DNA of 64,000 nt, taken from positions 1,674,001 through 1,738,000 of the forward strand of contig NZ_RCST01000001.1 in NCBI RefSeq assembly GCF_013141865.1, in the 5' to 3' direction. The position numbers were made by a program, and so were the translations under genes. Source of the stretch: Methylomonas sp. ZR1. GTDB taxonomy: Bacteria; Pseudomonadota; Gammaproteobacteria; Methylococcales; Methylomonadaceae. The notes beneath the pieces were generated by a model, which was given only the letters and a program-made list of their open reading frames with translations, ran no database searches and was not told the origin of the DNA. Positions 9,785 to 19,701 of this stretch are shown piece after piece (within the stretch, counting starts at the first letter, position 1; each line of letters starts with the position of its first letter).

Positions 9785-10426
9785 TTAATTAGGAATCCAA
9801 GGCACACGAAAAATTTTCTTCCAATCATGTTGTCGAGTGGGAAGAAGTGACCTCATGTTCGTAGCATGAAATAGTAGGCAATATCGCACAAAGAGGCTGT
9901 CAAGCATATCGATGCAATCGTCTAACTGTTTATATGTAGGAAGTTGCTTTGGACCTCGTCTGTCACGATGTGCAACACGTCTGTCTGCAAAATCCTCACA
10001 TACAGCACTTGTCTCACGCAGATGCTTTAGGTCACAAGAAACTCTGTCGGGATCAATATGTTTACAATTTGGATCAGCAAACCGATTAAAGTCTTTGTCG
10101 GCAAAACCCTCAACAAGTGAGCCTTTATAAAGTGAGACATAATAATCGCGGCTTAAAATTTGAGGAGATGCGACCATTTCAGTCAACAACCGAGCTAAAG
10201 AAATACTTTGATCATCGCATTTTACTTGACGGCGAACCCCGCTAACCACATGGGACACATAGGTGTTAGTAAAATATCTATAAAATGAATTAGCTTCGTG
10301 CAACTCAGGATTATCGCTAATTATTTTCTGGACTTCATGAAAGGTATGCTTTGCAACGACAAGTTCTCGAATCTCTGACTTTATAATATCAAGCCATTTC
10401 AGCCATTTTTCGAGTTTCTTGTCCAT
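9785..10426 (-). CDS. AbiU2-like HEPN-fold protein (tentative)
   Basis: Cytoplasmic, helix-rich, about 213 residues from ATG 10426 (MDKKLEKWLKWLDI). A longer frame from 10456 would overlap the end of kdsB by 20 bp. The pattern SLARLLTEM in the middle, RRVAHRDRR near residue 155 and a final helix with LDSLFVRYCLLF resemble the AbiU2-type HEPN-like family, some members of which are linked to abortive infection. That reading is from memory of the family pattern and is only moderately sure. The gene is the last of the lpxK-kdsB strand block, is less GC-rich than kdsB, and is followed by the repeat region, so it may be an acquired cargo gene. Confidence 0.5.
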   Translation of the reverse strand: MDKKLEKWLKWLDIIKSEIRELVVAKHTFHEVQKIISDNPELHEANSFYRYFTNTYVSHVVSGVRRQVKCDDQSISLARLLTEMVASPQILSRDYYVSLYKGSLVEGFADKDFNRFADPNCKHIDPDRVSCDLKHLRETSAVCEDFADRRVAHRDRRGPKQLPTYKQLDDCIDMLDSLFVRYCLLFHATNMRSLLPTRQHDWKKIFRVPWIPN

Positions 10427-10436
10427 GATTTCTTGG

Positions 10437-11216
10437 TTAGGGGCCTGAATTAACAAGACCTAGCCGCCTAGAAACTCTCACCAAATCCTCCTCCGTATCC
10501 ACCCCCGCCTCCGGCGTCTTATCAACAATCTTCACCAAAACCCTCTCTCCATGCCAAAGTATCCGAAGCTGCTCCAACGACTCAACACTCTCTAACGGCG
10601 ACGCAGCCCAACCGCAATACCGCTGCAAAAAGCCCACCGTATAAGCATACATACCAATATGCCTGAAATGCGGCAAAGCAGCAGACGCAATATCGTGATT
10701 ATCCGGAAAGGTCGAACGGTTCCAAGGAATCGCCGCTCGGCTGAAATACAAGGCGTAACCGTTTTTATCTAAAACCACCTTAACCGCATTCGGATTGAAG
10801 ATTTCCTCCACATCCAAAATTTTAGCGGCCAAGGTCGCAATGCCGGCCTGATCTTGCCCGGCCAAAGCAATAGCTACATCACGAATATATGCCGGCGGAA
10901 TCAACGGTTCGTCGCCTTGCAGATTGACCACGATCTGTTCGTCTGCCCAGCCCATAACCCTAGCCACTTCGGCAAGCCGTTCGGTGCCGGACTGGTGATT
11001 GGGATCGGTCATTACCGCTTGCAAACCTAAGTCGCTGACCGCATCGAAGATGCGTTGGTCGTCGGTCGCCACTACCACTTGCTCGGCGTCAGCCTCCAGT
11101 GCCCGTTCGCACACATGCACGATCATCGGCTTGCCGGCGATGTCCAACAAGGGCTTACCCGGCAAGCGGGTAGAGCCGTAGCGCGCCGGAATGACGACTT
11201 TAAAACCGCCGCTCAT
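10437..11216 (-). CDS. kdsB: 3-deoxy-manno-octulosonate cytidylyltransferase
   Basis: Activates KDO as CMP-KDO for lipid A-core synthesis. The 259 residues fit the family. Motifs are [15 protein letters not shown] at the N-terminus (CTP binding), [20 protein letters not shown] and the late YRFF-equivalent region [11 protein letters not shown]. The start overlaps the end of the Trm112-like gene by 4 bp (ATGA type), so it belongs to the exbB-exbD-lpxK-trm112-kdsB operon for outer-membrane biogenesis. Confidence 0.96.
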   Translation of the reverse strand: MSGGFKVVIPARYGSTRLPGKPLLDIAGKPMIVHVCERALEADAEQVVVATDDQRIFDAVSDLGLQAVMTDPNHQSGTERLAEVARVMGWADEQIVVNLQGDEPLIPPAYIRDVAIALAGQDQAGIATLAAKILDVEEIFNPNAVKVVLDKNGYALYFSRAAIPWNRSTFPDNHDIASAALPHFRHIGMYAYTVGFLQRYCGWAASPLESVESLEQLRILWHGERVLVKIVDKTPEAGVDTEEDLVRVSRRLGLVNSGP

Positions 11217-11404
11217 TTACGTAGCGCGTCCGCTTCTTCGAAGCTCAGTTCGCGGGCTTCATCTTCCAACATCACCGGAATATCGTCGCGGATCGGGAAA
11301 GCCAAATTGTCGGCTTTGCAAATCAGTTCCTGTTTGTCTTTGTCGTAAATTAAGGAGCTTTTGCACAGCGGGCAGGCCAGAATCTCGAGCAGTTTTTTAT
11401 CCAT
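11213..11404 (-). CDS. Trm112/YcaR family small protein
   Basis: 63 residues, starting [18 protein letters not shown]. The CPLC pair and a later LIC cysteine with [13 protein letters not shown] are the family hallmarks. Homologues sit between lpxK and kdsB in many gammaproteobacteria, as here, and are thought to act as small zinc-ribbon-like partner proteins. It overlaps lpxK upstream by 8 bp and kdsB downstream by 4 bp, which indicates coupled translation. Confidence 0.93.
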   Translation of the reverse strand: MDKKLLEILACPLCKSSLIYDKDKQELICKADNLAFPIRDDIPVMLEDEARELSFEEADALRK

Positions 11405-12398
11405 GAGCTTTGTCTTTGAGTAGTTTTAACAGTTGTTGAGAAAATGCCACGGGCAATTCGGCATCGATAGGTAAATACCAATATTGGTCGGTAGCGAAAC
11501 GGGCACATTTCACCGAGTCCTTTTCGGTCATAAGCACCGGGCGCCGGTCTTTAAATTGCAAATCTTCGGCAGTAAAAGGATGGTGGTCCGGCAAGGCGTG
11601 GGTTTGACAATCCAGTCCGGCAGCCGCCAATTGCGCAAAGAAACGGGCCGGGTTGCCTATCGCCGCGACGGCGTGGCAAGCCGTGTCTTTGAATTCGACC
11701 AGCGGTTTTCGTTCGCCGGTTTTCATGTTGATCAGTTGCTGGCCCTTGCAGTGCATCGGCAACTCGCCTTCCAACAATTCATCCGGGCCGTTGACCACCA
11801 CCAAATCCACTTGTTTGACTCGTTCCTGCGGCTCGCGTAGCGGGCCAACCGGCAGACAATAACCGTTACCGAAGCGGCGCTGACCGTCTATCACCACAAT
11901 CTCGATGTCGCGTTCCAGCGCGTAATGCTGCAAACCGTCATCGGAAATCAGCACGTCGCAGGCGTTGGTTGACAGCAATTGCCTGCCCGCCGCTACCCGC
12001 TCGGCGCCGACCACAATCGGGCAAGCGCAACGTTTGGCTAACAACACCGCTTCGTCACCCACTTGCGCCGGATCGCTCTCGGCGGTTACGGCTTGCGGAC
12101 CGGTGCTGGCGGCGCCGGCATAACCGCGACTAATCACGCCCGGTTTGTAGCCGTTTTGTTTCAGGAATTCGACCATCCAGATCACCAAGGGCGTCTTGCC
12201 GGTACCGCCGACGGTGATGTTGCCGACGATAATGACCGGCACCGGCAATTTGGTCTTTTTCAGTAAGCCTATGCGATACAAAAAGCGCCGGAAGCGGACC
12301 GCATCGACATAGAGCATGGACCATGGCATCAACCAAGCGGAGATATACATCTCCTTGTACCAGGCGTCCTCAAACCATTTGATCAATTTTTTGTTCAC
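11397..12398 (-). CDS. lpxK: Tetraacyldisaccharide 4'-kinase
   Basis: Phosphorylates the 4' position of the lipid A disaccharide at the inner membrane. 333 residues. An N-terminal hydrophobic segment ([15 protein letters not shown]) precedes the Walker A loop [13 protein letters not shown]. The segments [23 protein letters not shown] and MTEKDSVKC are all family-typical. It follows exbD with a 4-bp overlap and precedes the Trm112-like gene. Confidence 0.96.
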   Translation of the reverse strand: MNKKLIKWFEDAWYKEMYISAWLMPWSMLYVDAVRFRRFLYRIGLLKKTKLPVPVIIVGNITVGGTGKTPLVIWMVEFLKQNGYKPGVISRGYAGAASTGPQAVTAESDPAQVGDEAVLLAKRCACPIVVGAERVAAGRQLLSTNACDVLISDDGLQHYALERDIEIVVIDGQRRFGNGYCLPVGPLREPQERVKQVDLVVVNGPDELLEGELPMHCKGQQLINMKTGERKPLVEFKDTACHAVAAIGNPARFFAQLAAAGLDCQTHALPDHHPFTAEDLQFKDRRPVLMTEKDSVKCARFATDQYWYLPIDAELPVAFSQQLLKLLKDKAHG

Positions 12399-12829
12399 GG
12401 TTTTTCCGGTCTGTTGATAGCAAAGGTAATATGATGAAAGCCCAATTGATTTGCTACATCCAAGGCGCTGACTACCGCTTGATGCGGGGCTTTGCCGTCG
12501 GCACTGATGATGAACGGCAATAGTCTGGATTCGCCGGCGGTTTGTGCTAAAGCCGCTTTCAAGCCGTCCAGGTTTTGATTCACCAACTCGTGAAACTGAT
12601 TATCCTCACCGGCCAAGGCATAAGTACCTTTGGCATCGACGTATAAATTGATGGTCTTACCTTGCTCCGTGGCATCGCTGCCTTGCGCTTCCGGTAAGTT
12701 GATCTTCAGTTCGGAATGATGGCGAAACGTGGTGGCCACCATGAAGAAAAACAGTAAAACCAACAACACATCTATCATCGGGATTAAACCGATATCGACC
12801 TGCGTGCGGCGTTTGCGGCGGAATTGCAT
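12395..12829 (-). CDS. exbD: ExbD/TolR family biopolymer transport protein
   Basis: 144 residues with a single N-terminal membrane helix (IGLIPMIDVLLVLLFFFMVAT). It contains the aspartate needed for proton use in ExbD/TolR stators, followed by a periplasmic domain. It starts one base into the stop of exbB and overlaps lpxK. The position upstream of lpxK is common in Methylococcales-like and other gammaproteobacterial genomes; the partner TonB or receptor is not in the window. TolR is the alternative name, but no tolA/tolB/pal genes are nearby. Confidence 0.9.
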   Translation of the reverse strand: MQFRRKRRTQVDIGLIPMIDVLLVLLFFFMVATTFRHHSELKINLPEAQGSDATEQGKTINLYVDAKGTYALAGEDNQFHELVNQNLDGLKAALAQTAGESRLLPFIISADGKAPHQAVVSALDVANQLGFHHITFAINRPEKP

Positions 12830-13443
12830 TAAATATCCTCGCGCGCGCCTTGCATGATGTCTATCAGACGCAGCGACTCTTCTTCCATCCGCACCACGTG
12901 ATCATCAACCAGACGTTCGAAATAACGGTGAAAAAACAGGCTGGGAATCGCCACGGTTAAGCCCGAGGCGGTACAAATCAAGGCTTCGGAAATACCGCCG
13001 CTCAGCACGGCCGGATCGCCCATCCCGCCTATCGCGATGTCGGAAAACACCCGGATAATGCCGTCCACGGTACCCAGTAATCCTAATAAAGGCGTGATAG
13101 AAGCTATGCTGCCCAACGCATTTAAATAGCGTTCCAGCTCGTGTGTCACCTGCCGGCCGACTTCTTCGATACTGGATTTCATGATTTCCCGGCCATGCTT
13201 GCGATTCAGTAAGCCGGCGGCCAGAATTCTGCCTAATGGCGAACTCAGTTTGATGCGCCGAATGGTCGGTTCATCCAATTTTTTATCCCGATGCAATTGC
13301 CAAATGTACGGCACCAAATCGACGGGAATGATGCGTTTGCGTTGCAAGGACCAAAAGCGTTCGCCGATGATCGCCATCGCCACGATGGAACACAAGATGA
13401 TCGGCGCCATCATCCAGCCGCCGTTTTTGATTACTTCAAACAC
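12829..13443 (-). CDS. exbB: MotA/TolQ/ExbB proton channel family protein
   Basis: 204 residues, with an N-terminal membrane helix (GGWMMAPIILCSIVAMAIIG) and two more around residues 100-170 (SIASITPLLGLLGTVDGII and SEALICTASGLTVAIPSLFFHRYF). The TPLLGLLGTV and GLTVAIPS segments are the family signature. It forms the proton channel with the ExbD protein encoded immediately downstream. It is the first gene of the exbB-exbD-lpxK-trm112-kdsB run. Confidence 0.93.
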   Translation of the reverse strand: MFEVIKNGGWMMAPIILCSIVAMAIIGERFWSLQRKRIIPVDLVPYIWQLHRDKKLDEPTIRRIKLSSPLGRILAAGLLNRKHGREIMKSSIEEVGRQVTHELERYLNALGSIASITPLLGLLGTVDGIIRVFSDIAIGGMGDPAVLSGGISEALICTASGLTVAIPSLFFHRYFERLVDDHVVRMEEESLRLIDIMQGAREDI

Positions 13444-13477
13444 GTTGTCTATCCCTCTTTCATGAAACTGATCAATT

Positions 13478-14632
13478 TTAACCCAATCCGGGGCGAGATT
13501 GCCGGGCCACGCCGATATAGGTAATCAGCAAGGCCGCGCAACACACCAAGGCGGCGATGATGTAAACCAAACGCCCACCCAGCATATCCCAGAAATAGCC
13601 ACTGTACAGACTGCCTATCATCCCGCCCAAGCCAAAACTGATACTGCTATACAACGCCTGACCTTTGCTTTGATGGCGCTCGCCGAAATACTGATACAGC
13701 AATTGCATCGCCACCACGTGCGCCACCCCGAAGGTCGCCGCATGCAGAATTTGCGCGCAGATGGTCAATGCCAGCGAATCCACCCCGTCGGCGATTAACA
13801 GCCAACGCAGTACGCTCAGCAATACCGAGGCAAGCAACAATGTGCGCGGCGAGAGCCATTTCAACAAACGGCGCATTGCCATGAACAGCAATACCTCCGC
13901 CGCTACGCCGCTGGCCCATAACAGACCGGTTTCGGTGGCCGAATAGCCGTGTTGTTTTAGGTAAACCGAATAAAACACATAGTAAGGACCGTGCGCGACT
14001 TGCAGCAGCATATAAACCAGCAAAAACGCCAGCAGCTCCGGTTTGAGGAGAATTTGCCAGATGCCGCCAGCGTTGCTGTGTGTCAAGCGCGGCCGCGCTT
14101 CCGGCGTCATCAGCGCCATCAGCCAATTCAACAACATCAAGCTACCGATAATCCACGGCAAATAGGCGATGCTAAACTGATCCAGAAACCGACCTATGCC
14201 CAATACCGCCGCAATAAAGCCGATAGACCCCCACAACCGGATTTGGCTATAACGCTGCGGTTCGGCTTGTAAATGAAACAAGGTCGCGGCTTCGAACTGC
14301 GGCAAAGTGGCATTCCAGAAAAAGCTGAAAACTACGGTCACCGCGGCAAACCACAGGTAATCGCTGCGGTACAAAAACCCGGCGAAACACAGCACCGACA
14401 GCAGTGAGGTGATGCGAATCAGCCGTAAACTACGACCGGTTTTGTCGGCCAGCCAGCCCCAGTAATTCGGCGCGATGATCTTGGTAGCCACCAAAAAAGC
14501 CGTCAGCTCGCCGATTTCGGTGGCGGCGAAGCCGACTTGCTTAAGGTATAAACTCCAAAACGGCAGGAAAGCGCCCAGCGTAGCGAAATAGCAAAAGTAA
14601 AAGCCGGATAAGCGCCAGTAAGGTACGCTCAT
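13478..14632 (-). CDS. MFS transporter, HcaT/nucleoside-permease-like
   Basis: 384 residues with about 12 predicted hydrophobic helices. It begins PYWRLSGFYFCYFATLGAFLPFWSLYLKQ, typical of the 3-phenylpropionate permease (HcaT)-like MFS group. The cytoplasmic loop after helix 2 reads WLADKTGRSLRLIR. The substrate is unknown. It abuts aroC on the same strand without a gap. Confidence 0.85.
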   Translation of the reverse strand: MSVPYWRLSGFYFCYFATLGAFLPFWSLYLKQVGFAATEIGELTAFLVATKIIAPNYWGWLADKTGRSLRLIRITSLLSVLCFAGFLYRSDYLWFAAVTVVFSFFWNATLPQFEAATLFHLQAEPQRYSQIRLWGSIGFIAAVLGIGRFLDQFSIAYLPWIIGSLMLLNWLMALMTPEARPRLTHSNAGGIWQILLKPELLAFLLVYMLLQVAHGPYYVFYSVYLKQHGYSATETGLLWASGVAAEVLLFMAMRRLLKWLSPRTLLLASVLLSVLRWLLIADGVDSLALTICAQILHAATFGVAHVVAMQLLYQYFGERHQSKGQALYSSISFGLGGMIGSLYSGYFWDMLGGRLVYIIAALVCCAALLITYIGVARQSRPGLG

Positions 14633-15721
14633 TCAGCGCAGAATCGGCAATCCTGAATTTACATGCAGGTTTTGCGCGCGATGCCGTAACAGATGATCCA
14701 TCAATACGATAGCCACCATCGCTTCGGCGATAGGCGTGGCGCGGATGCCGACGCAAGGATCGTGGCGACCTTCGGTGACCACTTCTATGACTTCGCCTTT
14801 GCTGTTGATACTGCGGCCCGGCAAGCGCAAGCTGGAGGTGGGCTTCAAGGCAATCCGGGCCACGATGTCCTGACCACTGGAAATACCGCCCAGGATACCG
14901 CCGGCATGGTTGCTTAAAAAGCCTTCCGGGGTGATTTCATCGCGGAATTTAGTGCCTTTGGTGTCGATGCACTCAAAACCGTCACCTATTTCCACACCTT
15001 TGACGGCATTGATGCTCATCAAGGCATAGGCCAGCTCTGCATCCAGACGGTCGAAAATCGGTTCGCCTAGGCCGGGCGGGACGTTGCTGGCAATTATTTC
15101 GATCTTCGCGCCTATCGACTCGCCTTCCTTACGCAAGGCGTCCATGTATTTTTCCATTTCTTCAACTTTGCCGGCGTCGGGACAGAAGAATGGATTATTG
15201 GGAATTTCGTTCCAGTCGAATGCGTCGATTTTGATCGGACCCAATTGCGACAAGTAGCCGCGCACCAGAACGCCATGTTCTTGGAATAGATATTTCTTGG
15301 CAATCGCACCGGCGGCTACGCGCATCGCGGTTTCCCGTGCCGAGGAGCGGCCGCCGCCGCGATAATCTCTAAACCCGTATTTATGCTGGTAGGTGTAATC
15401 GGCATGGCCGGGCCGGAAGCTCTCGGCGATTTTCGAATAATCCTTGGAGCGCTGGTCGGTGTTTTCGATCATCAGCCCAATCGGGCAACCGGTGGTTTTG
15501 CCTTCGAACACGCCGGAGAGAATTTTCACTTCATCGGCTTCGCGGCGTTGCGTGGTATGCCGGGACGTGCCGGGTTTGCGTCTATCCAGATCGATTTGCA
15601 AATCCGCTTCCGAGAGCTCCAAACCGGGAGGGCAACCATCGACAATAGCCAATAAGGCCGGGCCATGGCTTTCGCCAGAGGTGCTAACGGTAAATAATTT
15701 TCCTATGCTGTTTCCGGACAT
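14633..15721 (-). CDS. aroC: Chorismate synthase
   Basis: Final shikimate-pathway step, converting EPSP to chorismate with reduced FMN. I place the start at ATG 15721 ([20 protein letters not shown]), giving 362 residues like E. coli AroC. The reading frame stays open upstream to 15817, but that part encodes an arginine-rich stretch inside prmB and is not family sequence. Signatures [34 protein letters not shown] and the late [18 protein letters not shown] are intact. It begins 3 bp after prmB, an arrangement found in many gammaproteobacteria. Confidence 0.96.
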   Translation of the reverse strand: MSGNSIGKLFTVSTSGESHGPALLAIVDGCPPGLELSEADLQIDLDRRKPGTSRHTTQRREADEVKILSGVFEGKTTGCPIGLMIENTDQRSKDYSKIAESFRPGHADYTYQHKYGFRDYRGGGRSSARETAMRVAAGAIAKKYLFQEHGVLVRGYLSQLGPIKIDAFDWNEIPNNPFFCPDAGKVEEMEKYMDALRKEGESIGAKIEIIASNVPPGLGEPIFDRLDAELAYALMSINAVKGVEIGDGFECIDTKGTKFRDEITPEGFLSNHAGGILGGISSGQDIVARIALKPTSSLRLPGRSINSKGEVIEVVTEGRHDPCVGIRATPIAEAMVAIVLMDHLLRHRAQNLHVNSGLPILR

Positions 15722-15723
15722 GG

Positions 15724-16653
15724 TTATAACGCGCTGACAAAGTGTGAGTGATAGAGAGAGACTTGTTCGGCGGTCAGTAAAAATACGCCGTCGCCGCCGC
15801 GTTCGAATTCCAGCCATTGGAACGGCACGTCGGGGAACATTTCCTGCAAGGTTTCGGCGCTGCTGCCCACTTCGATGATCAAGATGCCCTGCTCCGCCAG
15901 ATAACGTTTGGCATCAACCAAAATGCGCAACACCAGATCCAGGCCGTGTTCGCCACCGGTAAAGCCCATCTCGGGTTCGGCATGAAATTCAGCGGGCAGG
16001 CTCTCCCATTCGGCAATAGCAACATAGGGCGGATTGCTGACGATGATGTCGTATGGCTTGATCGGCAGTTCGTTGAATAAATCGGATTGATAAAGCTGGA
16101 CCTGTTCTTCCAGTTCATGCTTTTCGATATTGATCTGCGCTACTGCCAACGCATCGTCCGACAATTCCACTGCGTCCACTTGCGCATCCGGGAAGGCATA
16201 AGCACAAGCGATAGCGATGCAGGCGCTGCCGGTGCATAAATCCAGGATGTTGAACACTTGGGTTTCTTCGATCCAAGGCTCGAAACGTTCGGCAATCAAT
16301 TCGGCTATGGGTGAGCGTGGCACCAAGACCCGTTCATCGACATAAAAAGATAGGCCGGCAAATATCGCTTCATGGGTTAAATAGGCGGACGGTTTGCGTT
16401 CGACGATACGGCGTTCGATTAAAGCCACCACAGCCTGGCGTTCGGCCATGGTAAGCACCGAATCCAAATAGCCGTGATCGAGATCGTAGGGTTGGTGCAG
16501 AGTATGCAACACAATCGCCGCTGCTTCATCCAAAGGCGTGACTGTGCCATGTCCCAGAAACACGCGGTGCTCGGCAAAACGGCTGGCAGCCCAGCGAATA
16601 TAGTCTCTGATGCTGCTGAGGGTTGTGATAACATCCGGGCCTGTTATATTCAT
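15724..16653 (-). CDS. prmB: Ribosomal protein L3 glutamine N5-methyltransferase
   Basis: SAM-dependent methylation of Gln in ribosomal protein uL3. 309 residues. An N-terminal helical part ([11 protein letters not shown]) precedes the SAM-binding [19 protein letters not shown] and the catalytic SNPPY motif. The C-terminal strand FEVGG equivalent is [11 protein letters not shown]. PrmB is preferred over PrmC because of the length, the N-terminal region and the position just upstream of aroC. Confidence 0.94.
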   Translation of the reverse strand: MNITGPDVITTLSSIRDYIRWAASRFAEHRVFLGHGTVTPLDEAAAIVLHTLHQPYDLDHGYLDSVLTMAERQAVVALIERRIVERKPSAYLTHEAIFAGLSFYVDERVLVPRSPIAELIAERFEPWIEETQVFNILDLCTGSACIAIACAYAFPDAQVDAVELSDDALAVAQINIEKHELEEQVQLYQSDLFNELPIKPYDIIVSNPPYVAIAEWESLPAEFHAEPEMGFTGGEHGLDLVLRILVDAKRYLAEQGILIIEVGSSAETLQEMFPDVPFQWLEFERGGDGVFLLTAEQVSLYHSHFVSAL

Positions 16654-16740
16654 GCGTGTCTATGTAAAAAATACGTGTAAAAAATGCAACGGCGGATTTT
16701 AAACCAATCCCCCGCCGCTTGCCCGAATAAAGCAAAGTAA

Positions 16741-17619
16741 ATGACCGAGGCCCATTCTCAAGCGCTATCCGCCAAACTGGCAAAAAATCGCCTGTATCAA
16801 GATTGCTTTAAATACATGCAATCCGATTCTTTGGCGTTACCGACCATACCGGATGTATCGGTAAAAATCCGCCGGGCAATCAATGAACCTAACGCCAACA
16901 GCAACAAAATCGCCAGAGTCGTGCAGATCGATCCCAGCATTACCGCGCGCTTGGTGAAAATCTCCAATAGTCCGCTATACCGGGGCCGGCGCAAGATCGA
17001 AAGCTGTCCGGAAGCCTTGACCCGTTTGGGCTTGAAAGCCGCGCAGGACATTATTACCGCCTTCGCGTTGAAAGCGGTGTTCAACGCCAAATCACCGGTG
17101 ATTCGCCGTAAGATGCAAGAGCTTTGGGCGCATAGCAGTTACGTGGCGGCGATCAGTGCGGTATTTGCCCATAAAACGCCCGGCTTCGATCCGGACCGGG
17201 CCATGTTGGCCGGCTTGATTCATGACATTGGCGTGGTGCCGATTCTGGCTTACGCCGACCGGCAACCGGAGATTGTGGCTAATCCGGGCGACTTGGCTGA
17301 AGCGGTGCGCGAATTGCGCAGCCCGATTGGCGTGCAAATTATCCGCAAATGGGATTTTCCCGGCGACTTTGAAGACGTGATCATCCACGCTGAAAACTGG
17401 CACCGCGACAGCGGCGAAACCGCCAGTTACAGCGACATAGTCATGATTTCGCAATTGCACAGCTTCATCGGCAAGATAGACATCAAACAAATGCCCAAGC
17501 TGGACGAATTGCCGGCTTATAAAAAATTGGCCAAAGGCAATCTGGATGCGGATTTAAGTATCAATATACTCGACCAGGCTAAAGATGAGATCGAACATAT
17601 CCGGCAGATGTTGAGTTAA
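16741..17619 (+). CDS. HDOD domain signalling protein
   Basis: 292 residues, one HDOD domain (about 30-230), a catalytically inactive relative of HD hydrolases. LPTIPDVSVKIRRAINEPNANSNKIARVVQIDPSITARLVKISNS is the start of the domain, and GLIHDIGVVPIL retains the HD dyad, unusual for many HDOD proteins. These proteins usually act in regulation or motility signalling; the partner here is unknown. It is transcribed divergently from prmB. Confidence 0.88.
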   Translation: MTEAHSQALSAKLAKNRLYQDCFKYMQSDSLALPTIPDVSVKIRRAINEPNANSNKIARVVQIDPSITARLVKISNSPLYRGRRKIESCPEALTRLGLKAAQDIITAFALKAVFNAKSPVIRRKMQELWAHSSYVAAISAVFAHKTPGFDPDRAMLAGLIHDIGVVPILAYADRQPEIVANPGDLAEAVRELRSPIGVQIIRKWDFPGDFEDVIIHAENWHRDSGETASYSDIVMISQLHSFIGKIDIKQMPKLDELPAYKKLAKGNLDADLSINILDQAKDEIEHIRQMLS

Positions 17620-17746
17620 ACCGCTCAGCGCCAGCGTTGGCAATCTACTCAAGTTGCGGAATAATTCCGCCCAGATTGAATTGCGCAAATTGTAATTCGT
17701 AATCCTGAGTATTCTTGGATTTTTTCTTACCAAAGGAGTTAGCTAG

Positions 17747-18094
17747 ATGAAACATACATTATTAATCGCCGCCTTGCTGCCCACCCTATTTGCAAACCCC
17801 GCGCAAGCCGGTAGCCTGGCCAACGGCAGTTGGCAACCCAGCGGTTGCGGCGCCGTGCCCGAGTCACCTACTATCGATGCCGGCAATATCGATGCCTACA
17901 ATAAAAGCATTGCGGCGATCAACTCCTGGCAACAAAAATCCCGCGATTATTTCGAATGCTTGATCAAAGAAGCCAACACCGATAACGGCATCATCGCTGA
18001 CCACGCCAATCAGGCTCAGGCCAAATATCGGGAAACAGTCGAAAAAATCGGCGCACAAGCCGAGGCAGCCAAGAAAAAACTCGATAAAGAATAA
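17747..18094 (+). CDS. Small exported protein of unknown function
   Basis: 115 residues with an N-terminal signal peptide (MKHTLLIAALLPTLFANPAQAG, cleavage likely after AQA), so probably periplasmic. The mature part is about 93 residues, rich in Ala, Lys and Glu, with two cysteines (about positions 35 and 67) that may form a disulfide, and an Ala/Lys-rich C-terminal helix. An AAGGAG ribosome site at 17733 fixes the start. I do not recognise a family. It stands alone between the HDOD and lipoprotein genes. Confidence 0.8.
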   Translation: MKHTLLIAALLPTLFANPAQAGSLANGSWQPSGCGAVPESPTIDAGNIDAYNKSIAAINSWQQKSRDYFECLIKEANTDNGIIADHANQAQAKYRETVEKIGAQAEAAKKKLDKE

Positions 18095-18292
18095 GCTGGC
18101 GCGCACTGCAAGCTGCAGTTGCTGCGGCCGACAGGTTATTTTTACCAGCGTTTACAATTCGCGCCCCGATTAAGCCTCCCGAGCAACGGGGATTTATCAT
18201 AAAATCTCCGCATGACATGCAGCAGCCATTCGCGTAACGCGGGGGCTGCGCTCCCAGACCACCACTCTCTAGCAATAAACACTACCCAAGCC

Positions 18293-19540
18293 ATGAAAAA
18301 AATCGACATCAAGCTGCTGATACTGGCGATCAGCGTGCTGTTAAACGGTTGCGCCAGTCTCGGCAAAGGGATTACCGAAGCCATTCTGGAAAAGCAGGAA
18401 GCGGAAGACACCCGCATTTGCGAAATCAAAGGCGATAAATTCGAAGGCATCAAACCGCAACTGGAAGTGCATGACCGGAAAATGAAGCTGCTGATGGTGC
18501 ACGGAGTCGGCAACCACTTGCCGGGTTACTCCACCCAGTTCATGGAAAAGCTGACCAAGGAACTTGATCTGACCGTCACCAGCAAAAATGTGAAAAATAT
18601 CCGCTTGGCCGATGCAAAAGGCCTTGAGCGACCACTGGGCAATTTGCGTATCCACCGTTATCTGGATGCTAATAAGTCGCAGGAAATGCTGTTTTACGAG
18701 CTAACCTGGTCGGAGATTAGTGCCAAGGAAAAAGAAGTATTGTCTTACGATAATTCCGGAGAGCAGTCGTTTCGCCGCGCCGAAGTCAACGATTTGTTAA
18801 AAAAATTCTCGAACGATACCGGACCGGACCCTATCATTTATCTGGGCGAGAAACGCGAGGATATTTTGTCGGCATTCGCGCAATCCTTCTGCTGGATGAT
18901 CCACGGCGACTGGAACAACCTGCCGGACGACGTCAAGCAAACCTGCTCCACCAAGAACGTCACACCGTTTTACAACGACAGCTACGCCTTCATCTCCCAC
19001 AGTTTGGGTAGCCGTATCACTATCGACGGCTTGCAACAAATTGCCTCTAAACTGGGTAACGGCGAAACGGCCAGTTACTACACCGCATTAACCAATGTTT
19101 TAAAGAATAAAGAGATACCTATTTACATGATGTCCAACCAATTGCCCATGCTGCAATTGGGACGGGCGCTACCTGAAGTGGCGAATCATGCCGACACTTA
19201 TTGCCAAGCCGACGGCGCCAAATACAATGAACGGATCATGGCGAAAACTTCGGTGATTGCGTTTAGCGACCCCAACGATTTACTCAGCTATGCCATCCCG
19301 CACGATTTCGTGAATAAATATCTGGATTCGCGATTATGCGTGAATGTTACCAATATCAATATTAACGTCGCCAGAGTTTATGATGCGTTTGGCTTGGGTA
19401 AACTGGCGAATCCGATGGATGCCCATATCGGCTACGATACGGACGACCGGGTGATTGCCTTGATCGCCAAAGGCATCGCTAACGAACACACCGCACCTAT
19501 CGTCAAAGAGCGCTGTCACTGGGTGGAAACCATCGATTAA
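18293..19540 (+). CDS. Lipoprotein with alpha/beta-hydrolase-like fold
   Basis: 415 residues from ATG 18293 (MKKIDIKLLILAISVLLNGC); an upstream start at 18212 would add residues before the signal peptide and is disfavoured. The lipobox LNGC at about residue 19 indicates a lipid-anchored protein. LMVHGVGNHLPGY is an oxyanion-region motif, and FISHSLGSR matches the S-x-S-x-G nucleophile elbow, with serine in the SHSLG centre. DPNDLLSYAIP and a later DAHIGYD could supply the acid and histidine. It is probably a serine hydrolase or lipase-like enzyme of the cell envelope; the substrate is unknown. Confidence 0.78.
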   Translation: MKKIDIKLLILAISVLLNGCASLGKGITEAILEKQEAEDTRICEIKGDKFEGIKPQLEVHDRKMKLLMVHGVGNHLPGYSTQFMEKLTKELDLTVTSKNVKNIRLADAKGLERPLGNLRIHRYLDANKSQEMLFYELTWSEISAKEKEVLSYDNSGEQSFRRAEVNDLLKKFSNDTGPDPIIYLGEKREDILSAFAQSFCWMIHGDWNNLPDDVKQTCSTKNVTPFYNDSYAFISHSLGSRITIDGLQQIASKLGNGETASYYTALTNVLKNKEIPIYMMSNQLPMLQLGRALPEVANHADTYCQADGAKYNERIMAKTSVIAFSDPNDLLSYAIPHDFVNKYLDSRLCVNVTNININVARVYDAFGLGKLANPMDAHIGYDTDDRVIALIAKGIANEHTAPIVKERCHWVETID

Positions 19541-19547
19541 GCTTTTT

Positions 19548-19577
19548 AGGGTATGGCTGAAGGCTTAGCCATACCCT
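19548..19577. terminator. Hairpin after the lipoprotein gene
   Basis: AGGGTATGGCT and AGCCATACCCT form a perfect 11-bp stem with an 8-base loop, 7 bp after the stop codon. No T run follows on the plus strand, but T's preceding it on the plus strand mean A's, so it is not a classic rho-independent terminator; it may stabilise the mRNA end. Confidence 0.55.
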
Positions 19578-19701
19578 TCCCCTCGCATTACCCCTCACGG
19601 CAGTCTCGCCCACTTCACCCTCGCTTCACATTCCCACCATCATCCGCTCACCGTGCCGGTGCATGCTGTTCATCGTCTTTTAACTCCACGGAATAAACGC
19701 G

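Noticed and set aside
15722..15817. N-terminal extension of chorismate synthase
   Set aside because: The added residues are arginine and serine rich and lie inside prmB; the family begins at the ATG 15721.
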